From contig JAEYWY010000017.1 in the NCBI GenBank assembly GCA_023428695.1, forward strand, positions 434,001 to 498,000: 64,000 nucleotides of DNA, read 5' to 3'. Below, piece after piece: positions 1-8,320 of the stretch (position 1 is the stretch's first letter; every line of letters begins with the position of its first letter). Under the pieces are notes generated by a model. It saw only the letters and a program-made list of their open reading frames with translations, had not been told where the DNA came from and ran no database searches. The stretch is from Bacteroidota bacterium. Its GTDB lineage: Bacteria; Bacteroidota; Bacteroidia; Cytophagales; Cyclobacteriaceae. The position numbers and the translations under genes are program-made.

Positions 1-137
1 ATGAATGAGTAAACTATTACCAGGAATACTTTCTGCATAAATCAAACGCGTAAAATGGTATGCCGTATCCGTGCCGGACGGTCATGTGGTTTCTTTATAA
101 TATATTTGTAGTCATGCTCTTTAAAAACGGCGCCCAC

Positions 138-863
138 ATGACCCGGATCGCAGTCTTATTATTTATTTCGACAATCTCAATACAGGCTTTTGCGCAATTT
201 TCAGAAATCGAGCCGGAAAACCCTCTGCCCCGTGTGGGCCAATCGGTCAACCTGCAGATCAGATTGGACAGGAAAGACCTGTCACTGCTTGAACGCAAGC
301 CGGAACTAACCGGTGAGGAAACCAGTACACTGCATTCAAACAGGGTTGGGCGTGGTTCGTTTCGGATTACTGAAGTTTTCAAAGATACGGGCAACGTTGT
401 GGTGGGGCCGTTCACCTTTGTTATCGGCGGTGAGACTTATGTGACGAATTCCATCAAACTGAGTGTTCGCCCAGCGCTTCCCGAGGGCGCACGCGAAGGA
501 CTTTGGGTCAGCTCCATCCGGCTTAACAATCAATATTACGTAGTCGTTGAACAACGCGTGCCCACCTCCTTCAAACGCGACAGCAATGATCCCAACACAA
601 TTACCCTGAATAGTTCCGGAGTGAATTTTGCCGAACTCGACACCGACAAATTGCATGAGCGCGGACTTGAATTGATCTCAAGCAGTGAAAGCACCGACAA
701 TCAGTTTCTTGGAAAGGACATCAGCACCGGTGTCGTTTCATACAAGGTGACTGCTTACAAATTCCGGGCATTGAAGAATTTCAGCGGCAGTATTAAGCTT
801 GACCGTTCATTTTTCCCGGGCCTTCCAAAACACTTACGGATCGAGGAGGCGGTTCTCAGGTGA
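138..863 (+). CDS. BatD-like secreted protein
   Basis: A secreted protein of about 241 residues. The open frame continues upstream to 60, but the ATG at 138 is preferred because it begins a clean signal peptide (MTRIAVLLF...QAFAQ). The middle part, with its 'VGPFTFVIGGETYVTN' stretch and the following 'IKLSVRPALP', resembles the N-terminal beta domain of BatD (oxygen-tolerance family), which in Bacteroidota is a periplasmic partner of vWA proteins. No C-terminal membrane segment is visible, so it is shorter than full BatD. No other Bat gene is adjacent, so a role in the Bat system is inference only. It may simply be a lone beta-sandwich protein. Confidence 0.6.
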   Translation: MTRIAVLLFISTISIQAFAQFSEIEPENPLPRVGQSVNLQIRLDRKDLSLLERKPELTGEETSTLHSNRVGRGSFRITEVFKDTGNVVVGPFTFVIGGETYVTNSIKLSVRPALPEGAREGLWVSSIRLNNQYYVVVEQRVPTSFKRDSNDPNTITLNSSGVNFAELDTDKLHERGLELISSSESTDNQFLGKDISTGVVSYKVTAYKFRALKNFSGSIKLDRSFFPGLPKHLRIEEAVLR

Positions 864-922
864 GAGATTAGAGGTTATGACCCCGCTCAGGAATCATAAC
901 CTCATAATTGAAAGGGTCCTGA

Positions 923-939
923 ATGACTCATTGAGTCAT
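923..939. repeat. Inverted repeat (operator-like)
   Basis: ATGACTCA and TGAGTCAT are perfect 8-bp arms around a single T. The site lies in the 175-bp gap between the BatD-like gene and the DUF1080 gene, about 100 bp before the latter. There is no T-run, so it is more like a protein-binding site than a terminator. The function is unknown. Confidence 0.4.
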
Positions 940-1038
940 CAAATATATGACCCGTCTGACGAGACCATCAACCCTTTTTTTCGGGTACAGGCTAAGCACG
1001 ATATTTATATCCCATGACATTTTTGTGAAACAACACCT

Positions 1039-1794
1039 ATGAATCAATTAAGAAGAACAATTTCCACAACTTATCGTGCCCTTTCGAAATGGCAGGTCCT
1101 TCTGACACTCGTAACCGTTGTCACCGTCGCCTGTGAGCAACAGAAGAAAAAAGAAGAGCCTGCATCAACAAATCTGTTCAACGGTAATGATTTACGGGGA
1201 TGGCATATTGATGTGCCGGCCCTGGCTGAGGATCCAAGCCTGCAGGTCCCGTTTCTTGTGCGCAAGAATATGCTGGTTAGCCTCGGCAACCCGAACGGTC
1301 ACCTGATTACGGATTCGTCTTACAGCGATTATCGACTCGAAGTTGAGTATCGGTTTCCCGGAGCACCGGGGAATTGTGGTGTGCTTGTTCACGCTTCAGA
1401 TCCGCGTGCACTTTATGGTATGTTTCCCAAGTCACTTGAGGTGCAGATGATGCACGAAAATGCGGGCGACTTTTGGTGTATTGTCGAAGACATCGAAGTT
1501 CCTGACATGGAATCACGGCGCGGACCGCGTGAAAATTGGGGAATTACGGAAGACAAAGAACGCAGGATCATGAACCTTACCGATGGATCTGAAAACCCAC
1601 CTGGTCAATGGAACTCGATGACCATCGAATGTCTCAAAGACACCGTCAAGGTCTGGGTTAACGACACCTTGGTTAATTTCGGTTACAACTGCACGGCAAC
1701 CGGCGGTATGATCGCCATTCAGGCTGAAGGCGCTGAAGTCGAATTCCGAAAAGTTGTTCTCACCCCAATCAGTGAGCTGACAAAGGAAGACTAA
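1039..1794 (+). CDS. DUF1080 (3-keto-disaccharide hydrolase) lipoprotein
   Basis: A 251-residue lipoprotein. A long basic N-terminus and hydrophobic stretch end in the lipobox-like TVAC (Cys32), followed by a charged linker (EQQKKKEE). Residues 45-245 form the DUF1080 / 3-keto-disaccharide hydrolase domain, starting with the typical 'LFNGNDLRGW' and including 'SYSDYRLEVEYRFP', 'NCGVLVHAS' and 'WNSMTIECLKDTVKVWVNDTLV'. The family is a concanavalin-like jelly roll; some members cleave 3-keto glycosides and many are uncharacterised. It is probably anchored at the outer membrane and acts on periplasmic or surface glycans. It is followed by the MbnP gene with a gap of about 90 bp; shared transcription is possible but not shown. 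Confidence 0.85.
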   Translation: MNQLRRTISTTYRALSKWQVLLTLVTVVTVACEQQKKKEEPASTNLFNGNDLRGWHIDVPALAEDPSLQVPFLVRKNMLVSLGNPNGHLITDSSYSDYRLEVEYRFPGAPGNCGVLVHASDPRALYGMFPKSLEVQMMHENAGDFWCIVEDIEVPDMESRRGPRENWGITEDKERRIMNLTDGSENPPGQWNSMTIECLKDTVKVWVNDTLVNFGYNCTATGGMIAIQAEGAEVEFRKVVLTPISELTKED

Positions 1795-1881
1795 ACTACA
1801 ATTCCATGTGACCAGCCAAAAGGGCAAACTGGTCTCACCTGATTTCGATCACCCTTACGGCGATCATTATCATTGATCTGT

Positions 1882-2697
1882 ATGAAGAACAAGAACAAAC
1901 TTGTTTTCATGCAGATTCGTTGTTTCTTATCTATAATTCTGTCGGTTTCCTTATTGGGGTCGTGTTCCGATGATCCGGATCAATACGGCCACATACGTTT
2001 CAACTTCACACATTTCATCGACGGCGACCCAGTCAGGTGGAAGACGATGGAGTATACTAACGCCGCGGGGAATGAATTTGAAGTAACGGAAGCCCAATGG
2101 TTCATTTCCGACGTTTTCATACTCGACTCAAGAGGCAATGCCTATCGCGTCTTTGAATCGTCAAATTTTTGTTATGTCGATTCAAACCTCCCTTTGAGCC
2201 TTAGCCGGGTCAGTAGCACCCTTCCTGAGCAATCGTATTCTGCTATCCGTTTTACGTTTGGATTAAAAGGCGAGAACAACATTCCCGGACAGTTTCCGGA
2301 TCCTCCCGAAAGCAACATGATGTGGCCTTACGCATTAGGTGGCGACTACGGTGGCTACCATTACATGAAACTCAACGGATTCTGGCGGGATGCGTCCGGC
2401 CTGCGTACTCCGTTTAATTTTCACCTAGGCGTCGGACAAATCTATAACGACGATGGCAACGTCGTTGAATTCGTGCAAAACTGGTTTGAAGTAACGCTCC
2501 CGGTATCTGTTGAAGTCCGGCAAGGCCATATCGCCGTTCTGGAAATGCGGATGAATATCGATAAATGGTTCGACGGCTCGTTTGTATACGACCACGATCA
2601 CTTCGGAGGTATGATCATGAAGAATCAGGAAGCCCTCGCAATTATCCGTGAAAACGGTAAAAGTGTTTTCAGCATTCACAACCATAGTACCTTTTAG
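1882..2697 (+). CDS. mbnP: MbnP-family copper-binding lipoprotein
   Basis: About 271 residues. The ATG at 1882 is preferred over an upstream TTG at 1873. A lipobox (SLLGSC, Cys28) marks it as a lipoprotein. The mature part has the MbnP-family pattern: 'IRFNFTHFIDGDPV' at the start, then 'YTNAAGNEFEVTEAQWFISDV', and the central 'MMWPYALGGDYGGYHYMKLNGFW' region given here only as a landmark. MbnP proteins bind copper in the periplasm, and in methanotrophs a tryptophan of MbnP is oxidised to kynurenine by the partner peroxidase MbnH. The MbnH-like gene begins 2 nt after this stop, which strongly supports the pairing. Several Trp and His residues are available, but I cannot say which is modified. 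Confidence 0.82.
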   Translation: MKNKNKLVFMQIRCFLSIILSVSLLGSCSDDPDQYGHIRFNFTHFIDGDPVRWKTMEYTNAAGNEFEVTEAQWFISDVFILDSRGNAYRVFESSNFCYVDSNLPLSLSRVSSTLPEQSYSAIRFTFGLKGENNIPGQFPDPPESNMMWPYALGGDYGGYHYMKLNGFWRDASGLRTPFNFHLGVGQIYNDDGNVVEFVQNWFEVTLPVSVEVRQGHIAVLEMRMNIDKWFDGSFVYDHDHFGGMIMKNQEALAIIRENGKSVFSIHNHSTF

Positions 2698-2699
2698 CA

Positions 2700-3908
2700 A
2701 TGTACAGGTTAAAACTTGCAACGCTTCTCATCAGCTTCGCGGCACTCGCGTGGTCGTGGGTACTTGTTGCATGTTCAGAAGACGAAGAGAAATTTCAACC
2801 TACACCCTATACATTTCCCGAGCTGATCGGATTTCCCAAACAACTGAACATTCCGCCAGACAATCCGATGACAAAGGAAGGTGTCGAACTGGGTCGTTAT
2901 CTTTTTTATGATGGAAGAATGTCGGGTCGGACGCATAAGGATTCGCTGATGTCATGTGCGTCGTGTCATATCCAGTCGCGGGGATTTGAATGTGGTCCCG
3001 ACAATCCTCGTTTTCCGGGTGGTCATCCACGGGGTATGCCTACACCTGAGTACCCTCTCGGTAAGCCAACACCCCACACGATGCTTCCGGTTGTCAATGT
3101 TGTCTTTAACAATACCGGCTATGGCTGGAATGGATTTCTTGAAGAGAGTAACACCGCGACAGGAATCCCAGGTTACGACTTCTCAGAAGTTCCCGGAATC
3201 AATTTCAAGAACCTGGAGGCATTTACCTACATGGCAATCGTCGCGGAGCATGAAATGAATGGCTCAATCGCGGCCACAGTCAATGCGATCAGGTCCGACC
3301 CGATGTATGCAGGGATGTTTCGGAAAGCGTTTGGAACGGAGGAAATCAATGCGGACCGGATAGGGAAAGCGATAGCACAATTTGTTCGGTCGATTGTCAG
3401 CTACCGGTCGCGTTACCACAAATGGCTTCGCGGTGATGCGTCGCTGACGGATTCGGAACTGAGAGGTCATGATTTATTCTTTTCGGAAGACGCCGATTGT
3501 TTTCACTGTCATGGGGGAACCGTTCTACTCACGACATTCGATTATTTCAATAATGCGAAAGACAGTGAATTTAACGATACGCGTGATCGTTACTCTATTA
3601 CAAAGAAACCGTGGGACATTGGCGCATACCGGGCACCCTCGCTCATCAACACGGAACTTCATGGACCGTACATGCACGATGGTCGCTTCGGGACACTCGA
3701 TGAGGTTATCGACTTTTATTCCGAAGGACTGGTCTACTCGGACTATGTACATCCCCTGATGAAATTCGTTAACGACGGCGGTGTGCAGCTCACGGCGGAG
3801 GAAAAGGCAGACCTGAAGGCATTTCTGCATACACTCACCGATCACGAACTTCTAAACGACCCTGCCTACGGGCCACCCGCCGCCATCAGCGAATGGCTGG
3901 CGCGCTGA
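2700..3908 (+). CDS. mbnH: MbnH-like diheme cytochrome c peroxidase
   Basis: A 402-residue exported diheme c-type cytochrome of the CcpA/MauG/MbnH superfamily. The N-terminus has a signal sequence ending in VLVAC (Cys25), so it may be a lipoprotein. Two heme attachment sites are visible: CASCH at residues 86-90 and CFHCH at 267-271. Family landmarks include 'GRYLFYD' before heme 1 and 'GAYRAPSLINTELHGPYMHDG' near the C-terminus. Classical enzymes reduce hydrogen peroxide; MbnH instead uses the diheme centre to oxidise a tryptophan of MbnP. The immediately preceding MbnP gene makes the maturation role likely. The start at 2700 follows the mbnP stop by 2 nt, so translation is probably coupled. 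Confidence 0.87.
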   Translation: MYRLKLATLLISFAALAWSWVLVACSEDEEKFQPTPYTFPELIGFPKQLNIPPDNPMTKEGVELGRYLFYDGRMSGRTHKDSLMSCASCHIQSRGFECGPDNPRFPGGHPRGMPTPEYPLGKPTPHTMLPVVNVVFNNTGYGWNGFLEESNTATGIPGYDFSEVPGINFKNLEAFTYMAIVAEHEMNGSIAATVNAIRSDPMYAGMFRKAFGTEEINADRIGKAIAQFVRSIVSYRSRYHKWLRGDASLTDSELRGHDLFFSEDADCFHCHGGTVLLTTFDYFNNAKDSEFNDTRDRYSITKKPWDIGAYRAPSLINTELHGPYMHDGRFGTLDEVIDFYSEGLVYSDYVHPLMKFVNDGGVQLTAEEKADLKAFLHTLTDHELLNDPAYGPPAAISEWLAR

Positions 3909-5320
3909 AAGACATGCAAATCCTAATATCCTGGGCCGGGTATATTCTTTTATATCCTTCTCGTAATTTTGCAGGCTTGATACGAAAAAGTTTCCGATTC
4001 ATTCGAAAGCGGTTTGCCATTCCCGAAATCCCGGAAGTAAGTGCCGGAACCAACGCTGCTATTGCTGAAAAGTGGAGCGCTTTTCCAGCGCTGCAAAATC
4101 CGAATTACCGGTTATTCTTTCTCGGGCAATTCGTGTCAGTGATCGGAACCTGGATGCAGATCGTTGCACAGGGCTGGCTTGTCCTTCAACTCACCGACTC
4201 ACCCTACTACCTCGGCCTTGTCGCCGCGCTGGCGACAACCCCTTCGCTTTTGTTTTCACTCTTTGGAGGCGTCGCGGTAGACCGTTTTGATAAGAAGAAG
4301 ATTCTTTATTGTACGCAGGTTGCCAACATGGTGGTGGCCACAACGCTTGGCATATTGACAGTCTCGGGGGCCGTTACCCTCCCGGTGATTTGCGTGTCTG
4401 CGTTCCTCATGGGAACAGTTAACGCTGTTGACGCCCCTGCGCGGCAGGCTTTCGTTTCGACCATCGTCACGAAAGATCAGCTTGCATCGGCGATTGCCAT
4501 GAACAGCGGCATCTTCAACGCAGCTCGCGCAATCGGACCCGCGATTTCAGGATTCCTTATCGCGTCAATGGGTTCCGGCGTGGCGTTCATTATCAATGGA
4601 GTGAGCTACGCCGCGTTAATGGTCGCATTGAGTTTCATCCGGTTCGGAGACGACGCAAAGCCGGTACGAACCAAACCGTTAAGGGCAATCCGTGATGGGA
4701 TAGTCTACGCATTTCGGCATCCGCTGATCCGGGTTTTGCTAATGTTTACCGGAATCCTTTCAATATTCGGATGGTCGTACAGTACGCTCATGCCCATCGT
4801 TGCCCGGAACATCTACGGACTCGAAGCCAAAGGTCTGGGATACATGTATGCCGCAACCGGGCTGGGTTCCGTACTCGCAACCTATCTGGTCGGCGCATAC
4901 GCCAAACGATTCAGCAAGATCCTGTTTATCATGGGTGGCAATATCCTGTTTTCGCTTTCGCTGATGACATTCAGCTTCGCGCCCCCGTTGCCAATCGCGC
5001 TTGTGCTGCTGTTTTTTATCGGTGTAGGACTACTCTCCCAGGCGGCCACGATGAATACGCTTATTCAAACCGTTGTACAACGGGAGTTCCGGGGTCGTGT
5101 GATGAGCATTTATGTGCTGATGTTTCTGGGCATCGCCCCCTTTGGTAATTTTGAAATCGGATTTATCAGCGAACACATCTCAATTCCCGTCGCACTCTTC
5201 TTCAATGCAACGCTGGTGTTACTGGCTGGCGTGAGCGTCTTCCGGTACCGGAAAGAAATTCTCGACGCCTACCGTCGTTATAGTCGACAGATCGAAAAAT
5301 CAGCGACGCGCAACAAGTAA
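3893..5320 (+). CDS. MFS transporter (EntS-like exporter family)
   Basis: A 475-residue inner-membrane protein with about 12 hydrophobic segments. After a polar N-terminus of about 60 residues come 'FPALQNPNYRLFFLGQFVSVIGTWMQ' features and the loop 'GGVAVDRFDKKKIL', which are typical of MFS_3 / enterobactin-exporter-like proteins. The frame overlaps the end of the peroxidase gene by 16 nt; an alternative ATG lies at 3914. The substrate cannot be read from the sequence. The overlap suggests cotranscription with the mbnP-mbnH pair, but the MFS protein may be an unrelated operon member. Confidence 0.85.
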   Translation: MAGALKDMQILISWAGYILLYPSRNFAGLIRKSFRFIRKRFAIPEIPEVSAGTNAAIAEKWSAFPALQNPNYRLFFLGQFVSVIGTWMQIVAQGWLVLQLTDSPYYLGLVAALATTPSLLFSLFGGVAVDRFDKKKILYCTQVANMVVATTLGILTVSGAVTLPVICVSAFLMGTVNAVDAPARQAFVSTIVTKDQLASAIAMNSGIFNAARAIGPAISGFLIASMGSGVAFIINGVSYAALMVALSFIRFGDDAKPVRTKPLRAIRDGIVYAFRHPLIRVLLMFTGILSIFGWSYSTLMPIVARNIYGLEAKGLGYMYAATGLGSVLATYLVGAYAKRFSKILFIMGGNILFSLSLMTFSFAPPLPIALVLLFFIGVGLLSQAATMNTLIQTVVQREFRGRVMSIYVLMFLGIAPFGNFEIGFISEHISIPVALFFNATLVLLAGVSVFRYRKEILDAYRRYSRQIEKSATRNK

Positions 5321-5371
5321 GGCGTACCCTTTTCGCGCGATCGCCGTTGGTATTTAAAACCGTTTTGCATC

Positions 5372-7654
5372 ATGATACCTTCACTGACCACCTCCCGGAA
5401 CAGGATTAAGCAAATCCTATACTTCGAAAGTAAGATCTTTCGCAAGATCATTGTGCTTATCTGGATCGTCTTTCTTTTAATACTTACGATCATACCAGTC
5501 TACATCTGGCTCGTGATAAAAAATCCCAATAACTGGTTCGGTGGAATGCCGGATCTTACGGAATTCGAAATGCCTGAAAACAACCTGGCGTCTCAGCTTA
5601 TCTCCGCCGACGGAGTTTCCCTGGGACGATACTACCGGTACAACCGTACGCAGGTCCGTTACGAACACCTGCCTCCGCACCTCGTGACTACACTACTGGT
5701 ATCGGAGGACCACCGCTTCCGGAATCATTCGGGTATGGACTTCAAGTCGTATGTCCGCGTTGCGTTGGGATTGATGACGGCGAATCCACAGGGTGGAGGC
5801 AGTACATTGTCACAACAGACTGCCAAAAACCTTTTCTACACCCGTGGTAACGAGACGCGTGGAACCCTTGCTGACGTGCACCCCACCGCAGATCTGGTCA
5901 TCAGCAAGACAAAGGAATGGGTTCTCGCCATTCAACTTGAACGAAACCTCACCAAGGAAGAAATCATCGCCCTGTATCTGAACACGGTTTCGTTCAACAA
6001 TCATGCGTATGGGATCCAGGTTGCGGCTGAGACTTATTTCAACAAGAACGTACGCAACCTTACGCTGGAGGAATCCGCTTTGCTGGTAGGGATGCTGCAG
6101 AGCCCGTCGATATACAATCCTGTGCGATATCCGGAACGCGCTCTTCGCAAACGCAATGAAGTTTTGCGCAAGCTTTATCGCACGGGCTATTTTCCATCGC
6201 GTGCAGCCTGCGATTCAGCAATCGCCCTGCCTCTCAATCTTGATTTCAACGTCCACGACCAAGACGAAGGACCAGCAGCGTATTTCCGAAATGTGATGCG
6301 GAAAGATTTGATGGAATGGTGCAAGCGTCATGGCTATGACTTGTATTCATCCGGATTGCACATTCACGTCACTCTCGACAGCAGGCTTCAGCATTATGCC
6401 GAGGAAGCGATGGCTGAACACATGCGTGAACTACAAAGGGATTTCGACGCGAAATGGACAGGCAGGAACCCGTGGGTGGACAACAAAGGAAACGAGTTAC
6501 AAAACTTTGTAAACCGGAAGATCCGGCAAACAGATTACTATCGTGAACTGGCTCGGAAATTCGGACCAGACTCGGATTCAATCATAATAGCGCTGAACCG
6601 AAAGAAGAAGATGACCATCTTCACCTGGCAGGGCGACCGCGATACGTTGTTCAGCGCAATTGACTCTCTCAAATATTACAACCGATTTCTGAACAGCGGC
6701 CTCATGGCAATGAATCCGAACACCGGCGAGATCAAGGCATGGGTCGGCGGAATCAATCACAGGTACTTCAAATTCGATCACGTGGCTCAGGCAAAACGGC
6801 AGGCGGGATCAACGTTCAAGGCATTCGTGTTCGGGAAGGCTCTGGAGGATGGTTACTCACCGTGTTATTCGATGCGCGACGTATCACCATCGATTAATAT
6901 TTACGGAAAGATCTATCAACCCGCTAACAGCAACGGCTCCTATGGTGATGGTAGTGAGCATACGTTGCGTTCCGCATTTGCGCACTCACTCAATTCGGTA
7001 ACGATTCAGCTTGTGGACAAGCTACGCCCCGCGAACGTCGCATCGTTTGCACACCGCGCGGGAGTCGAAAGTCCGCTGAACCCGGTGTACTCACTCGGCC
7101 TCGGCACAAGTGACGTCAGCCTCCGGGAAATGACCGGGGCGTACTCAACCTTCGTCAACCTTGGCATTCGAACGCAACCCTTCGCCATAACGCGTATTGA
7201 AGACCGTTACGGCAACACCCTTGAAACGTTCACACCAAAGCGCGAGCAGGCTATGAGTGCCGAAACAGCGTATGCCATGATTTACCTGTTAAAAGGCGTG
7301 GTCGACGAACCCGGCGGATCGGCAGGTAGCCTGAGCGTGGAAGTGCGCGAGGGAAATGAAATCGGGGGCAAAACGGGTACGACCAACAATGCTTCGGATG
7401 GGTGGTTCATTGGCATTACGCCAGAGCTTGTGACGGGTGTATGGGTTGGTGGTGATGAACGTGCCATTCATTTTCCGGACTGGCATTCGGGTTCGGGCGC
7501 GCGTACAGCAATGCCACTGTGGGATTTGTTCATGCGGAAAGTTTACCGTGGCCACGAAGGTTACCGCAAAGCGAGGTTCAAAAGACCTGATGGGTTTTCG
7601 GAACCGGATTGTGCGCCGGCGAGGGAGTATGAAGTTTTACCTGCGGTGTATTGA
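5372..7654 (+). CDS. Class A penicillin-binding protein (PBP1A-type)
   Basis: A 760-residue bifunctional peptidoglycan synthase. It has a cytoplasmic start, one membrane anchor (residues 25-48), then a GT51 glycosyltransferase domain with the catalytic EDHRF motif (112-116) and 'GGSTLSQQTAKN' (142-153). The transpeptidase domain carries STFK (480-483, acylated serine 480), SLN (539-541) and KTGT (667-670). All key residues are present, so the enzyme should polymerise and cross-link glycan strands in the periplasm. The length is near the usual 750-800. It is preceded by a 51-bp gap after the MFS gene and followed by a gene-poor stretch. Confidence 0.93.
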   Translation: MIPSLTTSRNRIKQILYFESKIFRKIIVLIWIVFLLILTIIPVYIWLVIKNPNNWFGGMPDLTEFEMPENNLASQLISADGVSLGRYYRYNRTQVRYEHLPPHLVTTLLVSEDHRFRNHSGMDFKSYVRVALGLMTANPQGGGSTLSQQTAKNLFYTRGNETRGTLADVHPTADLVISKTKEWVLAIQLERNLTKEEIIALYLNTVSFNNHAYGIQVAAETYFNKNVRNLTLEESALLVGMLQSPSIYNPVRYPERALRKRNEVLRKLYRTGYFPSRAACDSAIALPLNLDFNVHDQDEGPAAYFRNVMRKDLMEWCKRHGYDLYSSGLHIHVTLDSRLQHYAEEAMAEHMRELQRDFDAKWTGRNPWVDNKGNELQNFVNRKIRQTDYYRELARKFGPDSDSIIIALNRKKKMTIFTWQGDRDTLFSAIDSLKYYNRFLNSGLMAMNPNTGEIKAWVGGINHRYFKFDHVAQAKRQAGSTFKAFVFGKALEDGYSPCYSMRDVSPSINIYGKIYQPANSNGSYGDGSEHTLRSAFAHSLNSVTIQLVDKLRPANVASFAHRAGVESPLNPVYSLGLGTSDVSLREMTGAYSTFVNLGIRTQPFAITRIEDRYGNTLETFTPKREQAMSAETAYAMIYLLKGVVDEPGGSAGSLSVEVREGNEIGGKTGTTNNASDGWFIGITPELVTGVWVGGDERAIHFPDWHSGSGARTAMPLWDLFMRKVYRGHEGYRKARFKRPDGFSEPDCAPAREYEVLPAVY

Positions 7655-8005
7655 TTTGGTCAGGAGTTGCAGGCCACGAGCGACAAGCTGCAAGTTTGTT
7701 GGTCCTAACTTGAAGGCTCACGTTTCTTGAGGAAGGGCAGCCGTTTTTCACCGCCAGGACCTAAGACGCAGGCAGGCGCAAGGAGGTCTTCCCTTTGAAC
7801 GCTAAGCTTTCCAACTTTGATTGCTATATTGATTGGAGCGACGCGATGAATTGGTTTCGAATCCATCCGCATGCGCACCCCTTGCCCCGAAAAGGGGACC
7901 CGCCGCACATTGACAGGGGAGGAAGAACATGAGAGTCAGGAAGAGCGAATTTCCGCACCTCCAATACTTTCCGACTTTAAACTTTCACCTTTTTAACTTT
8001 AATTG
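7655..8005. other. Gene-poor stretch with decayed repeat
   Basis: About 350 bases without a convincing gene. It holds a degenerate inverted element (about 7735-7830) of the kind 'caccaagacgcaaagg...' often scattered between genes in environmental genomes, here 'gccaggacctaagacgcagg' on one side and 'cctttgaacgctaagc' on the other. A short CCCC-GAAAA-GGGG hairpin (7885-7897) and repeated 'aacttt' units (7970-8003) follow. Confidence 0.45.
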
Positions 8006-8209
8006 TTATCGACTGATAACCTGATACGCTTTTTGCCCGTCGCGTTCGATTTCGCGGATAACGCGGGTTTGCTGAAGTTCCGCGAGCATTTGCTCAACGG
8101 TGGTTGCGTTCTCCTTTCCGAGGTGGTTCAGTAATTCCTCGTGCGTTTTGACGGCATTAGGCTCCTTACGGAAGCTCGTGATAAAATTGAGAATATCGAT
8201 CTTCTTCAT
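8006..8209 (-). CDS. Small winged-helix-like hypothetical protein
   Basis: A 67-residue protein starting MKKIDILNF. The frame is open ten codons further upstream, but the start at 8209 has an AAGG ribosome site (AAAAAAGGTCACT-ATG) at good spacing. The order of helices and the final pair of strands ('TRVIREIERDGQKAYQVI') look like a small winged-helix DNA-binding fold, but no family is recognised with certainty. The gene follows the vWA gene on the same strand, separated by a strong terminator, so it is probably expressed on its own. Confidence 0.65.
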   Translation of the reverse strand: MKKIDILNFITSFRKEPNAVKTHEELLNHLGKENATTVEQMLAELQQTRVIREIERDGQKAYQVISR

Positions 8210-8261
8210 AGTGACCTTTTTTACGAAAGAATGGATCAAAGGTTACCCGCCCGGTTCGATC

Positions 8262-8295
8262 AAAAAAGCAAGGTGCCGGAAATGATCCGGCACCT
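8262..8295 (-). terminator. Rho-independent terminator after vWA gene
   Basis: Perfect 10-bp arms AGGTGCCGGA and TCCGGCACCT around a 5-nt loop. Read on the minus strand they are followed by TGCTTTTTT. It lies 26 nt beyond the stop codon of the vWA protein gene. Confidence 0.9.
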
Positions 8296-8320
8296 GCCCA
8301 ACGAGCCTATGGGATAACTG

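Noticed and set aside
799..1017. Short plus-strand frame after the BatD-like gene
   Set aside because: It overlaps the BatD-like gene end, has no signal or domain character, and contains the inverted repeat.
7841..7880. T-loop-like sequence 'ggtttcgaatcc' suggesting a tRNA
   Set aside because: No acceptor stem, anticodon arm or D-arm can be formed around it.
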